Part shown: one piece after another, positions 12,497-24,890 of the stretch
How positions within the stretch are numbered: the first letter of the stretch is position 1
Layout: each line of letters starts with the position of its first letter
NCBI GenBank assembly: GCA_905250125.1
Contig: CAJNOL010001106.1
Span: forward strand, 16,756-80,755
Reading direction: 5' to 3'
DNA from: Rotaria sordida
Taxonomy: Eukaryota > Rotifera > Eurotatoria > Philodinida > Philodinidae
DNA: 64,000 nt
The notes under the pieces: generated by a model
Database searches by the model: none
The model's input: the letters and a program-made list of their open reading frames with translations, nothing else
Told to the model about the DNA's origin: nothing
Translations under genes and position numbers: made by a program

Positions 12497-15048
12497 GATG
12501 ATGATAAATGTAAAAAGATATCTAGAGATTTAAGTTAGAAATTGAGAGAATGGAAGAATTAATGATCTAAAAATAAGAAAAATAATTATTTTTCTTTTTT
12601 TGAAAATACGAAAAAAAATAAATTGTTCACGCCGACATTTTCTTTGAATCATGTGATAGTGATGCACTCATAAAAAAAAGACTACCTGTAAATGTATTCA
12701 AATGCAATGAATATACACCTTTCTTGTTTTTTCTTCTTCTGCGTTAGTTACTTATGACGAAAGATAAATATCATATGCGCTCATGGAACAACATTTTATC
12801 GCTTATCAATTTCATAGTTCTCCGTTTTTTTAACATAATACCCTTGTACTATATTTAGTTTCATATCGAAATTAAAAAGAAACAAAAAGTGAATACATAA
12901 TAATGAATACTAAAAAAAAGTAAATAAATCAAAAGATGTTGAACTTTGTCTACAATAATAATAAATAGTAAATAGAAAATAAATGAATCAAACAATAGTT
13001 TATTGATTTTTTTTTCCATCATTCATCCATTATCAATTAGTTCGCTGACTCTCACCATTTATACTTTGCATTGTAATAGTTAAGTTTTACGGAAAAACTA
13101 TTAAAAAAATAAAAACAAAAAAAGAAAGATCCGCTATATCATATTATGAAATAAAACATATATTTCTAGTTGATCAATAGGGAGGACTGAAAGATGAATT
13201 TCATTGGTCGACATGATAATTGTTTTCTTTTCTGCCTTTAGAGTAACAGTAGGTCTCAATGAACATCGAAACTTTTTTCTTCTTAACAAAAGAATATCAA
13301 ATCGATTTAATGTATAGCAGTGACGATGTATCCAGAAAAAATTTTGAAAAGATAATTGACTATTCTAGCGGAGAGGAGGGGGAGGGACAATTGTCGAAGA
13401 AAAAATAGTTTTCGATTCGTAGGTACATCTTCACTATTGTCACATCATAGAATAGAAAAGAAAATTTATTGGCTAAAAATAACATCGAATACAGCTGTAA
13501 TCATTGACAACAGCCATCTATTTATTATCATTTTTCTTTTTTTTTTTTTGTTTGTTGGGTGAGTTGAGTCAAAATTATTGATTAATTTTCAACGAGTTAT
13601 TGCATTTTTCTGCTCTGTGATATGATTAAAATGAAGTTACATTCCCAATCTTTCTTCTAGATGCATTGCTGGTATAAAGCATTTCTAATTTCGAAGACAA
13701 GATCTTTCTAAATTGACACTTGTATCAAGGGTTGATGTGATGGCTTTGCTTAGGTTGCTCTTGAGATGTAGATAAGAGTTAAAGAAAAACATTTTTCTTT
13801 TGATATTTGTAAAAAGATTTACTTCTTCATATTTTTCATTGTAGTTGAAGAAAGAAAGATAGAACAAAAGACAAAATTAAATATAGAGAAGTTAGTCTGT
13901 TGTTATTATGAAATATGACTGTTTTGAAGTGATCAATTTTAGTGATGAATCAACGATAAAGATAATGAATAATGCTCAAAGAAATCTTTCGAAATCTGTC
14001 CATAGTAAATTTTTAAAAGATAAACGTCATTGCTCTTTCAAAATTGATCAAATGATCATATATAATATATGACTAAAACAACTAATGTGATAGTCATTAA
14101 TGAGAAAAGCTCGTCGTAATAACTGTTTCGTATTTGTAAAAGTTCATGAATAAAATATCAATCAATACTATTTAATTCTTCTTGTTTTCTAGAGTGTCTA
14201 TGAAGAATTTTCTACTTTGAAATTATTGCGTTCTTGTTGTTGAAAACACGTGAAAACAAATACAATAAATTTTGATAATATTTAAAAGAGAAAAAGAGCG
14301 ATTGTTTTCTACCTTTTATCTTATTCATTTAACTGATTCATACTAAGGTATACTATTTTACTTTAACATAAAAAAAGAAGAATCTTTATTAATTGTTTAT
14401 GCTGTTTGTCATTTGTTAATATTTCTTCAAAGATTAAAATGTATCCATTACTTGTACTTGACGTTTTTCGTCTAGTTGCTGACCTGTACAAGTACAAGTC
14501 CAATTACTTAAAATAATATTTGCGAAACATTTTAGAGAGTATTCTATAAGTATCAACCAATCACTATTTATGGTATTAGAATAATGGTCATATCTAGTGC
14601 TATAGAATTGTGTTAGTTCGCTAGTTTTGCTTCTCACAATTCAATAATTATAAATATCACTAAGTGTGAGACTCTTGAATATTTCTCCAATACCAATTAG
14701 AAAAAATATCTCACATGATATCCGGAAAATATAAGGAATAATGTAAGAAATAGCATTGTTACACCTAGTAACAGAGATGAAAATTAACAATGAGAAAAGC
14801 ATTTTCATTGTCAACGTAGCAGAAAAAATAATAAGAAATCATAACTGTCAAGTTATATTTATTTGCTTTCATGCTGGGGTTGTGTACGCATGACATATAT
14901 GGATGTGAACTATGGGTGTTAGTGTGAGTGTAACACTCACACTACATCCTTTTTTAATGACAAATACAAGAAGGAAAAAGAGCAGCAACGCATATCGTCA
15001 ATCAGCCATCTGTTCTGCCTCTGAATCGACTTCTTCGTCTATCATCTG
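12497..15048. other. Intergenic, no gene seen
   Basis: AT-rich spacer upstream of the V-ATPase gene. No supported coding frame. Near its right end is a perfect 12-bp-arm palindrome (14920-14944) made of TGTGAG-type sequence. Confidence 0.45.
14920..14944. repeat. Perfect hairpin of telomere-like sequence
   Basis: TAGTGTGAGTGT, one base, then ACACTCACACTA: a perfect inverted repeat, preceded by ATGGGTGT. It resembles a minimal version of the larger G-rich/C-rich arrays listed elsewhere. Confidence 0.7.
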
Positions 15049-16105
15049 TTACTTAATTTTTTCAGTGGAATGATTAGACTTCTTGAAGATACTTTCGACC
15101 TTGCATGTCTGACTAATATAGCCAATAGCGATTATTGCGTTCAAAGATTTCATCCATTGATATGTCAAGTCTCGAATGTTGCTGAGGCTAAAGTTCACGT
15201 TTTTGTCACATACATCATTTTTTAAGTCAATCCATTCTAACTCAATTGGATTGAGTATACAATACTTCATCGACAAACTATAAAACTACGTATATTACGG
15301 TAGAAAATGCTTTGAAAGACAATTGACTAACCGTAAAATACCAATATCGTATTTATTAGCTATCTTATCGCCCGCATAACGTTTTGTTGACATATTATCG
15401 ATAGCGAGCTCGAGTAACTCTAATTTAGTAGCTATGAGAGGGATTGTGATTTACCATTGCCTATAATGATAAGCATTAATCATTTGAATGTTCATTTATA
15501 TACGGATCTGAGTTTTCTCATTCAACATCATAGCAATGTCTTCGACTGGATGGGACAATCAACATCCTTAGTCAGAATACACATAAGAATCTTGTCGATG
15601 GTGGGATAGATTCTCTCCGCCAAAAGACCATGAGCATGAAATCTAAACAAAACACTAAGGTTAATATTACTCTTCGAGTAGATCGAACCCACTGAATATT
15701 CTTCTGTTGTTGTTGTGCGATCAGAACGATTGATGGACGGACAGAGTTTGATAGTCTATGCGGAAGATTAGGAACGGAGAAACTAGTTGCCATTATATTA
15801 GTGCTGGTGATGCATGAGGACGATGGCGACGACGATCTTGATCATTGGTTTCGCAGTCGAGTAATCATCTGAAGTTTTCGATTTTTTAATTCATGTTTCT
15901 CTTTCATTTCATTCTTCAATCTTTCGACAGATCTCATTGAGATATCAAACATGGATGAGAGTCGTTCATTTACACTGAAGAGTGAAATTATCGGTCCAAG
16001 CTTCTCTTTTTCGACAAACTTGATAACATTGAAAAATATCTGTTTTATCTCGTGAGAGAATTGATACCCTATGGACATTTTTATAGTAAACGTCGACAGC
16101 AGCAA
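15049..16105 (-). pseudogene. Decayed IS630/Tc1-like DDE transposase, internally deleted
   Basis: Three minus-strand pieces lie in order. At 16105-15842 is a helix-turn-helix-like N-terminus (QFSHEIKQIFFNVIKF, then LFSVNERLSSMFDISMRSVE). At about 15720-15560, in a shifted frame, is a short block (ERIYPTIDKILMC) resembling the TLDKIL linker of IS630-like invertebrate transposases. At 15276-15049 is the C-terminal part with LNPIELEWIDLKNDV, the NPIE motif whose glutamate is the third catalytic residue. The central catalytic region with the first two aspartates is missing or unreadable, and frames are broken. A non-functional, internally deleted copy; terminal repeats were not found. Confidence 0.6.
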
Positions 16106-17293
16106 TACCTATGAACCAATGGAATTACTTTGGAAATACAACCAGCAGAAAAAAAACTATTCAAATCAAAACGCAAAATACCAAGGGTATAACCAGGAAT
16201 TTTTCAATGGGAGTGCCCGACTTGTTATGAAGGAAGAGTGCACACCAGTAGGAAAATAATTTTTTGTTTCCCGAAAAGATTTTTCATTCGTACTTTTTCA
16301 TATATTTTTTTGGCTAAGAAGGTGCATCTCTGTTGGCTACACCCTTTATATTCCAAGTTGACAATGCAATCATATATGAAAGCAATATCGTACAATCACT
16401 AATGTCCGTTTAATAAAAAATAATCGGAACGTCTTTTTCTCCAATATTATATCAGACGAAATCATTTTTATAAAACTTTGAAAAAATCTACAAAAATGAT
16501 CTGTCGATCTAAATCACATATCAAAACCAAAATTTCATCGAAATGATAGACCGTTTTCATGCATTTTTTCCAATGTTTTGCAGAATTTAACTGATGAAAA
16601 TTGCAGCTCTATGGCTCTTTCCGTTCTTGAGTTATTGAAAAAATACTCATCAGTCCTTTTTTTTTGAAATAGGCATTAGTTCGTATGGCCCAAAAAATGT
16701 TATGCATTGTCTAATTCTATTTTATGGTCATTTCATTTTGTTAAGTTACTATCGAAATGATGACTTTTTCGCGCAATTGGATGCAAGAACTTTGATTTTT
16801 TGATGTCATCTTGTCAGTGGTGGATCTCGAATTTTGGGAAAGAGAATGGCGATCATCTCTAGTACTTTCTTTCCTTCTCTATAAATCCGTCATTGCTTCT
16901 TTTCGAATTAAATCGATGAAGTAAAATAGATATAATTACATTAACCAAGAAACGAGAAATTGTTACACATATAAAATATTATTAGATCTAAAGAAACAGA
17001 ATCTCCTATGCAGAAAATATGCACTTTATTCTAATCAAAATGAAAAATTTCATGTTTCGTTTAATCTCATGTTATTCTATATTTTTCTTATCTATATTCA
17101 ACAATAAAAATTCTTTCATATTTAAAAATGATTAAAAAATCTCTTAAAATTTGATGCTATAGAAAGTATTAATATTTACTTATAATTATGTTGTTTTATT
17201 TAAAAATCAATTACATGGACAACAAAATATGCGACAAAAAACAGGGAGTCGGTACTTATGGAACACCCTTTATGTGTATGTCTTTATTCTGTT
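16106..17293. other. Intergenic, no gene seen
   Basis: No convincing coding frame. The phrase GCATCTCTGTTGGCTAC at 16324-16340 resembles GCATCTCTGTTATCTAC near 5299, hinting at a shared worn repeat, but the flanks do not align well. Confidence 0.4.
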
Positions 17294-17758
17294 TTAACCA
17301 ACAAGTCCACTACGCCATATACCAGTATTAATTCGCTGTTGTTTCAATCCTGGTACGATTTTTTCTATTGATCGTCTTCGTCCTGCTAATGATTCCATAG
17401 GTCGACGATTTAGCGAAGCCCATTTAAAATAATAATCGTCATCTGGATCCCAAGTATCACGTATATACATATTACTTTCTTCTTTATTTTTCATTGAATT
17501 TATTTGTTGATTAATTGGTGGAATTTTTGTTGGATTTAGATAATTATAAATTTGAGTTTCTAATAATAGTTGATCATCGTCTTTCCCTATTGATTTACGA
17601 ATTATATCATATAAACGAGTTTCATAATTGGAATGTGAAAAAACTAAAAAGAAAATGAAATAAAATTTTTGCATTAAATTCATTTTTCAATTCAACTTAC
17701 CAGTATTAATAAAAGATAAAATAATACATGAGAAATATAAGATAATCATTAACTTCAT
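17294..17758 (-). CDS. Small secreted protein, candidate neuropeptide precursor
   Basis: Two exons on the minus strand, 17758-17701 and 17643-17294, join in phase 1 across a 57-bp intron to give about 135 aa. Exon 1 plus the start of exon 2 encode a clear signal peptide (MKLMIILYFSCIILSFINTV, cleavage near FS-HS). The mature part is acidic and polar, then ends with basic processing sites: SLNRR, then PMESLAGRRR, where glycine before RRR would permit C-terminal amidation, then a tail with LKQQR and a final GIWRSGLVG. Short secreted precursor, dibasic sites and an amidation glycine are hallmarks of neuropeptide or peptide-hormone precursors. The family is not recognised. It could instead be an unrelated small secreted protein. 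The alternative start inside the intron (17683) lacks the better signal peptide. Confidence 0.6.
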
Positions 17759-18292
17759 AACTAATATGATTGCTAAAATATAAAAAAGAAATTCTTTTCT
17801 ATTAAAAACTTGAATTTAAAAAAAAAAGATTATTTATAAAACACGATCGATTGGTACGTGATAGAAATGATGTACATGCATTGGCATTATTTTCCATGTA
17901 AAATACGTCAATCAGTATTAATTACTATCTGATCGTATACGTAACGTCTATCAATGTCGATTTATAAACAGAAGGTAACAGAAAAAAAAAAGAATTTCTA
18001 ACTGTTTAATTACTGTGAAATGATGTCAGAGGAATGGATTAAAAAAAAAAGATCAATCAAGGTTTCATATAGACATTTCTTTTTATAGTATGAGCTTAAT
18101 GTACTTATAGGTGAAATTCTATTAGTGCGGGGTAACACTCATTTAACTATAGATGTTATAATCTCAAGCAAATTTTTTCTTCTACTGTAAATATATTTTA
18201 CGTCATTTTACACACATAACATGGACAGATGGTGTCATGATTTCTTTTCTCGTATTCTTCTATGTGATATAATCATGTGTTACCTAAGCAAA

Positions 18293-18680
18293 TAAGAATT
18301 TCTGAAAATGTGTTTAAACATCCTAAATGTGGTTCCTATCTAAACACTAACACCAAAAAAAAAGCAGTTAATTTCCTCATAGTCAGTTCATGAGGATGAT
18401 TAGATTACACAGTTTCCGCATCTGGAAAGCGTAGAAACGTTTTTGCGCAATATTTTAATGTACTTTGCAAATGAAAATCATTCTTTTTGCGCGTGATATG
18501 TGTATAAAATATTAAGAAAAGCTTTTTAGACGCTTTCCATATAGAAATATTACTTTTTTTAAAACCATTTCCTGTGTATTTTTTATGATAATGAAAAGAG
18601 CTAGGTTCATGACTTTCTGAATGAACATGAATATGCTCAAATAGAAACAGCGAGAAGAATATCTGAACATGTTTGTAGAA
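18293..18680 (+). repeat. Diverged direct repeat, copy 1
   Basis: Shares ordered blocks with 19239-19650 in the same orientation: AAACATCCTAAAT-like start, a TTGCGCAATATTTTAATGTA / TTTGCAATATTTTAATGTAT block (about 18443 and 19409), then AAAGCTTTTTAGACG.. / AAAACTTTTTGAAC.., and an AACATG.. end. Roughly 60-70% identity by eye with indels. Confidence 0.6.
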
Positions 18681-19238
18681 ATTTTTCTACTTTTATTCGG
18701 AATACAAAACTTAAATATCGAATATAGAGATCTATAAATCGTAGTTTAATATCCATTTGCCATGGGCATAGAGCAATTGCAAGATACTACGATATTTGAA
18801 GAATTTTCTCAACTCCTTACGATAGTATCTTTTTTTTCTCAAAAACACCACTAAATCTACAGAAATTAATGATTATTATTAATTTTGCTGTACTTCGAGA
18901 TAGTCTTGAAGTAGTTCGTAACTTTGTATGATCTCATAGAAATAAAATAGTGATTGTAATGTATATGCCTAGAACGATAAATATGGAATCTCTACGTACT
19001 TGTGAAATACTGTCGAGTTTTGTATAGCTCAGTATGATATTCTTATATCTTCAGAGTCATATAACAAAGCAATACGATTAGATATGAAACAAAATGGAGA
19101 TATACGATCACAATTGTGAATTATACAAACCGTCGTATCTATCTGAAGACGCTTGTTAAATGAGCCTCCCTGTTTATCCGGAATGCTTCAAAAATTTTCG
19201 AAAAAAAAAACGACTTTCACTTTCTGATAAAGCATCAC

Positions 19239-19650
19239 AAGAATTTGTGAAAATGTGATTCAACATCCTAAATACAGCTCTCATTTGAGTGTACTCACGC
19301 CTATGCAGTAAATGTCAAAACCAACTGCTTTCATCATAAAAAAGTGTGTGAATACGCTTACAAAGTCAACTTTTGTATCTGGAAAACGTGCAAACTTTTC
19401 TTCTTTGCAATATTTTAATGTATTTTGTATACAAACAGTCATCATTGCATGCATAATTTATATATGTCAGTGAGAGAAAACTTTTTGAACATTTGCCAAA
19501 TGAAAAATTTACTTTTTTTTGAGCGCTTCCGCGTGCCTTTTATAATGAAAGTAGTTAGTTTTGAACATTTTTTGAACGGACGTGATAATGATCAAACGTA
19601 AAACGAACTGCAGGACCATTTAAACACGTTTTTAGATATTCTTGTTTGCT
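19239..19650 (+). repeat. Diverged direct repeat, copy 2
   Basis: Second copy of the unit at 18293-18680, about 950 bp downstream. No coding potential in either copy. Possibly two old insertions of one element or a local duplication. Confidence 0.6.
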
Positions 19651-20137
19651 TATTATTAGCTTATAACTATGTATCATCGTCGAGGCTTCATAGTCATTTC
19701 ATATTTCTCCAAAAAGTAAGATTTTTTAAAGAATAGTACACTTTTTATCGAGAAAAGACAAACATGTTTATTCACGTGTAATTGATTCTTTTAACAGCAG
19801 TTCAAATAAAAGCTTTTATTCTTGTATTTCAATTAAAATACTAACTACGATTTTTTGAATAACTTTCGATTTTCACCATTAGATAGAACAACGTTGAAGA
19901 TGTCTATCAGTGTAATATTTAATAGGTTCGAAGAAGCTATTCATCATGAATATATTCAGATGAACATCTTTTTCGTGGTCCATTTCTACAACTTTTCATA
20001 GTCATCTAGGATCAAATGACACCAGATTTCAACCCAAAGAGAGATGTATTTTTCATAATATTCTCAGATTTTAGAATACTTCTCTTGAAGCATGAAAAAA
20101 TTGAACAATCATATACCCTAGTCGAACATCTTGTAAG

Positions 20138-20299
20138 CAAGATCTTGAAATCTTGGGACCGATAAGCAAGATCTTGATAAGATCTTGAAAAGATAATTTG
20201 TATGTGAAGATCTTGGTTATATCTGATAAATCTGTACCTAAGATCTTGTCAAGATCATGGAAATTATAGCATTCACTATTATCCTTTCACAAGATCTTG
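20138..20299. repeat. Cluster of CAAGATCTTG palindromes
   Basis: The 10-bp palindrome CAAGATCTTG occurs exactly at 20138, 20167 and 20290. The core AAGATCTTG occurs at about 20180, 20207 and 20240, and a variant CAAGATCATG at 20250. One further relative, CCAAGATCTTAC, lies at about 20733, just before the gap. Spacings are irregular (about 12 to 40 bp), so this is not a simple tandem array. Confidence 0.8.
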
Positions 20300-20754
20300 A
20301 AAAAAACAACCAGCGACATCATTATTGCATTGGTTACATACTGACTAGTCATTCACCGTTTTTTTTATGCATACAGAGCCTTACATAAACAACGTGATTG
20401 AACATATGAAATATACGTTTTAAAAATAATTTTTTTAAAAACTATTTTTCGAGTGTTGACCATTTCAGAAAATGCTGATCTCGATCAATGGTCGAGATTG
20501 GACTATCCTGAGACAGTCTGATGGAGGTCGGGCCATCTTCAGGTGAAGCAGATTCCAAAATCTAACTTGCTTCATTTATTCGAGATAGAAATAAGTAAAA
20601 TGAAAATAAACTGAAAAAAATATCATAACATGAATTTACAGAAAAAAATAATAAATGCGCTATATCATAGGTTCGAATCATGCATTGTGTCGCAAATCAC
20701 CGTACATAAAACACGTTTTATCTTAGTATGTATCCAAGATCTTACATATCTATA

Positions 20755-20854
20755 NNNNNNNNNNNNNNNNNNNNNNNNNNNNNNNNNNNNNNNNNNNNNN
20801 NNNNNNNNNNNNNNNNNNNNNNNNNNNNNNNNNNNNNNNNNNNNNNNNNNNNNN
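20755..20854. other. Assembly gap of exactly 100 N
   Basis: The round length suggests a scaffolding placeholder. It abuts the left arm of a foldback element, a likely cause of the break. Confidence 0.98.
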
Positions 20855-21352
20855 TTTTTTTAAGAAAAGAACTATTTTTTTATAAAATTTGATCAAAGGT
20901 TTTATGGGTCGAGGAGTCTGAATCTGAAATTCATTTTTCGAAATTTTGAGTTCGATTTTACTACAAAAATTTCTTTAATAGAAAAAATTTTTTGTAAAAA
21001 AAAAAATAATAATTGTTTTCATCAAACAATTAGCTTTATCGTAAAAAATTTTTTGTTAAAAAATTATTATATTAACAAAAAAAAACTGATTATCTGACAA
21101 AAAATTGTTCGATGAAAAGAAATTATTTTTTTTTTATAAAAAGTTTTTTGTAAATCATCTTATTTCGTAAATCTTTCTGCTAAAAAACCACTTTTTCACA
21201 AAAAAAATTTTTCTGCTAGAAAAAGATATTTTTTTACAAAAAAAATTTGTGGTAAAATCGAACTCAAAATTTCTAAAAACCGATTTCAGATTCGGACTCC
21301 TCGATCCCTAAAACCTTTGATCAAATTTTATAAAAAATAGTTCTTTTCTTAA
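20855..21352. repeat. Foldback element, arms about 100 bp, with A/T-run interior
   Basis: TTAAGAAAAGAACTATTTTT.. at 20859 onward is the reverse complement of ..AAAATAGTTCTTTTCTTAA at about 21330-21350. The pairing continues through ATCAAAGGTTTTA and GAGTCTGAATCTGAAAT inward, to about 20960 and 21240. The interior is a chain of diverged AAAAATTTTTTGTAAAA-type units. The left end may extend into the N gap. No coding potential. Confidence 0.85.
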
Positions 21353-23399
21353 AAAAAAACTCTTATTTTGTGAAAAAATCTCTACCTTAACTACTTTATT
21401 AAAGTATCCATGATGCTTAACTTGATAATTTGAGAGACTAAATGAAATGTTTTGGTAATAGAAAAAGCAAGAAATTAGCTCGTATGCTGGAGATGCGTCC
21501 TTTGATATGTTTTAGTTTCTAGATTTTTATTTTTTAATTTTTGTAAATTTTTTAATTTTTTAACTTTTAAAAAATTTTTGTAATCCCTAATAAAAATATT
21601 AATAAAGTGAAAACATCACCTTGTCATCATTTTTAGCAACTGCAAATTTTTTTACCGTAACTACACGCAACTGCATCGCAGTTTGACCGCAATTGAACAC
21701 ATGGGTCGAAACTTGATACGTGAAAAACATGATTCGAGTCGATGCAAGTAGTTTCATTAGCTGAGAGAATTTTATAGGCTTAGTTCGTTTTCGAGATAGA
21801 ATCAAAAATAATGAAGAAAGCAGATGTTAGTGTCTTTTACCTGTTCATATCTCGTAAGGACAACTTGGAGTTCATATTCCTTGTTTTGTTAAGATATTAT
21901 CTAGTGTAAATTTATAAGAAAATAAGAAATGGTTTGTTGAACAACAACAAAACGAACAGAAACGTACAGTTAATTCAACAGCCATTGTCGATTGAAAAAA
22001 AACGATATTTGACTTTATCATTATTATTCATATTTATATGTATGTTGATAATGAAGCTCTTATTTGTGTCATATAACAATGATAGAAACTAAATAATTCA
22101 AGTCCAAGAAAACAACGATAATCCACTATTTTTTCCTCGTTAGTAACATCATGTCAATAAATCGAACAAAAGTCATCACTTAATTTTAAAAAGTTTTACT
22201 CTATAATTTTGACTAATTTGAATTTGCATTCCTATGCAATTTATTTCATAATCTGAAATGTAGATTGAGTATGATTTTACAAGTAAATCTTATATAAATG
22301 TTGTTTATAAAATTCTATATTTTGAACCATTCTCGATCCATATTGATCTATTTATTTTTGTTTTATGATAAGCAACAATAACTTTCATAATGAAAAAAAG
22401 TTTCATTTCAAATTCTATGAAACGTTTAAAAAAGAAACAAATTAAACTCCATTACATTGTTATTCGTTTATATTTTTAATTGAATTCCAAAACTCTACAC
22501 TTACATGCGCTTGACGTCATTATTCATCGGCACTCATTTGAATCTGTCTATTCTTTATCTGGTTACTACAATTTCATATAGAATCAATTTCTGTAAGTAA
22601 GCAATGAATGAATTTATAAGTAATATTGAATAAATTTAGGTTTTTTTTTTCTTAAATTTTCAAGAACAAAAACTTTCTATCCAGTATTATTTCTTCATCG
22701 ATTGGTTAAAAAACTCGAAATTATATCTTCATTCAAATGTCAAAAATAATAATCGATGTTTTTCATCCTAAATAAACAGTTTATGTTATTATTTTACAGC
22801 TTGTAAGAGAAATGAATAAATTCAGCTAATTTCAATGATCTTATAAACCATTCAACTTGATGGTTGTATTCTTTATTAGATGTTATCTGACTACATGAAT
22901 TAGGCCTTCGAAGTAAAGAGGAATAAGAGCTGATTTACTACTCATGTGATTCAAATCGGACAAAAACAGTCGGTAATTTTATATTTAAATAGATGACTTT
23001 CTTTTGACCGTCATTCTGCCGCAGAATACCAATAGTTGTTTGTCAACTGGCAATCTACCGCCATACTCAAGTGGACAACAATTTTTGAAAGCGCGTTTAC
23101 ATGTTTCAAACATGGTTTCCATTTGAGTATTTTCATGTCCATTCAGAAAATACTAATTTCGTCTGCAAAACACATAAAATATTTTCATGTTTTCCAAAAT
23201 GCATAAATGTATGTGCTTGCAAAAATTGGGTCTACCCATTTCTCTCAAATTTTAAATCGTCCTATTGGAAGAAATAATCTGACTAAAACACTCAAGCATT
23301 AGAGTTTACTATCAAACTATACAAAGGCAAAAGTTTCTTTAAGCTTTTTATATAGAATTCAAATATCTCTATTATTACTTTTGATATGCTTCTAAGTGT

Positions 23400-24000
23400 A
23401 ATGAAGAAATTAGATTTATCCAATAATGTTTATCAATAGATAAAATTAGACAAGCTGAACTTGAATGATTAAAAATTTCATTAAAAAATACACGAATGCT
23501 ATGTTTATGATATTCATCAACAAGTTTTTTTTTTCAGATCATTTTCTTTTTCAATAACTTGTTTTTATAGGAAAATGATGTGTTGGAATATAATTTTAAA
23601 AAAAGAACTAATAGTTAAATTAAACATATTTTGATTATTATTTTTTCTTTTGTAATACATTGTACAGGCAATAATCAGTTAAATGATTTAATTTAGATAA
23701 TTAAGTGATCATTTTCAAGTAATTTTATATCATCATATTTCCATTCATATGTATCAATATATGTTTTCTCTATTTCATATAGTTATTAAACCATGACGAT
23801 GTTTACCATTACATTTTTTTCATATATAAAATTTATATTTATATTCACCATCATTTATTTCTATAGATGATGATAATTCAAATATTCCTGTATTTATATC
23901 TTTTATCATTGGAATATATTACCAATTAACAAATGAACTAACAAGATTGACTTCAGTTATTGTCGGTGCAAATAATGAAAAAAGATATTTGATGACGAGT
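23400..24000 (-). pseudogene. Dead GH13 glycosidase / CBM48-type remnant
   Basis: Two minus-strand blocks lie in the right order for an alpha-amylase/isoamylase-type enzyme. At about 23990-23860, LFAPTITEVNLVSSFVNW followed by IPMIKDINTGIFELS and INDGEYKYKFYI resembles the CBM48-like N-terminal beta-sandwich. At about 23545-23405, KLVDEYHKHSIRVFFNEIFN followed by HSSS resembles conserved region I of GH13 (usually D-V-V-x-N-H), with the aspartate changed. Between them are several in-frame stops, and the catalytic TIM barrel beyond this point is absent. Decayed and truncated, hence non-functional. The two-domain order makes the family call reasonable, but it rests on short matches. Confidence 0.5.
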
Positions 24001-24264
24001 TTTTTTTTTCATTTGATTTTGATAAGTTTTTTGAATGACTTTAAAATCGAATAAATATATTTTTGTTTATTGTTGAAAGACAATAATAATTAGATTTAAT
24101 TGAAAAAAGAATTCTATATGAGAAACTATTCTTGTCCAATAGTTGTATTAGATTTTATATCTAAAACTAATTATAATATTGAAGAAATATGTCTACAAAA
24201 ATTGAACATTATATGATGTAAAGAAATATTTTAATGATATGTTAATTATCTTGAGTATAGACTA

Positions 24265-24890
24265 GAGTTGTATGAGATTGAACTGTCAAGAAAAATCTCT
24301 TAATAGATTAATCACTTTTGAGTAGAAACTATGTGCATCATATAGACTCTAATGAGTTATGAATACCTTGAAAAAGAGTTTAAGCCTTTAGCTAATTACT
24401 GCGGAGATATTACATTTCACGGTATCTTTTAAGTCAATGCTGTGACTCCACCCTTTAGGAACATATGGAAAACTGATTTTCAAATTTCGACTTGAGATTT
24501 TGCAAAGAGATAAGCTTTAATGAGAATAGTTTATTTTGTAAGTGTCAGATCTTTTCGTTGTTCCTATCTTAAAATATATGGCTACGATAAAAGGATGTTT
24601 CTTACATTGCTCATGTACACTAACAGATCTGATGTTTTTATTTCAGGATAGGACAAAAATTAAGAGACTTTAAATTTTCACAAATCAGTTTTTCCGAAGA
24701 ATGAGATCGCGGCATTTACTAACAAAAACCATAACAAATGCAATACCTCTGTAATAGTAAGTTAAGGATATGAACTCTTTTTCGAGTATTCACAACTTAT
24801 TAGAGTCTACGTGATGCATATAGCTTCTATTCAAAAGTGATTAATCAATTGACAAGATTTCCCATCGTCTGATTGAGATCTTCAACTTTG
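24265..24890. repeat. Foldback element, arms about 100 bp or more
   Basis: AGATTAATCACTTTTGAGTA at about 24304 onward pairs with TTCAAAAGTGATTAATC near 24830-24846. The pairing continues through the CATATAGACTCTAATGAGTT block and its complement AACTTATTAGAGTCTACGTG near 24794. The inner region also pairs weakly (AACAGATCTGATGTTTT near 24620 with GTGTCAGATCTTTT near 24542). No coding potential. Confidence 0.75.
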
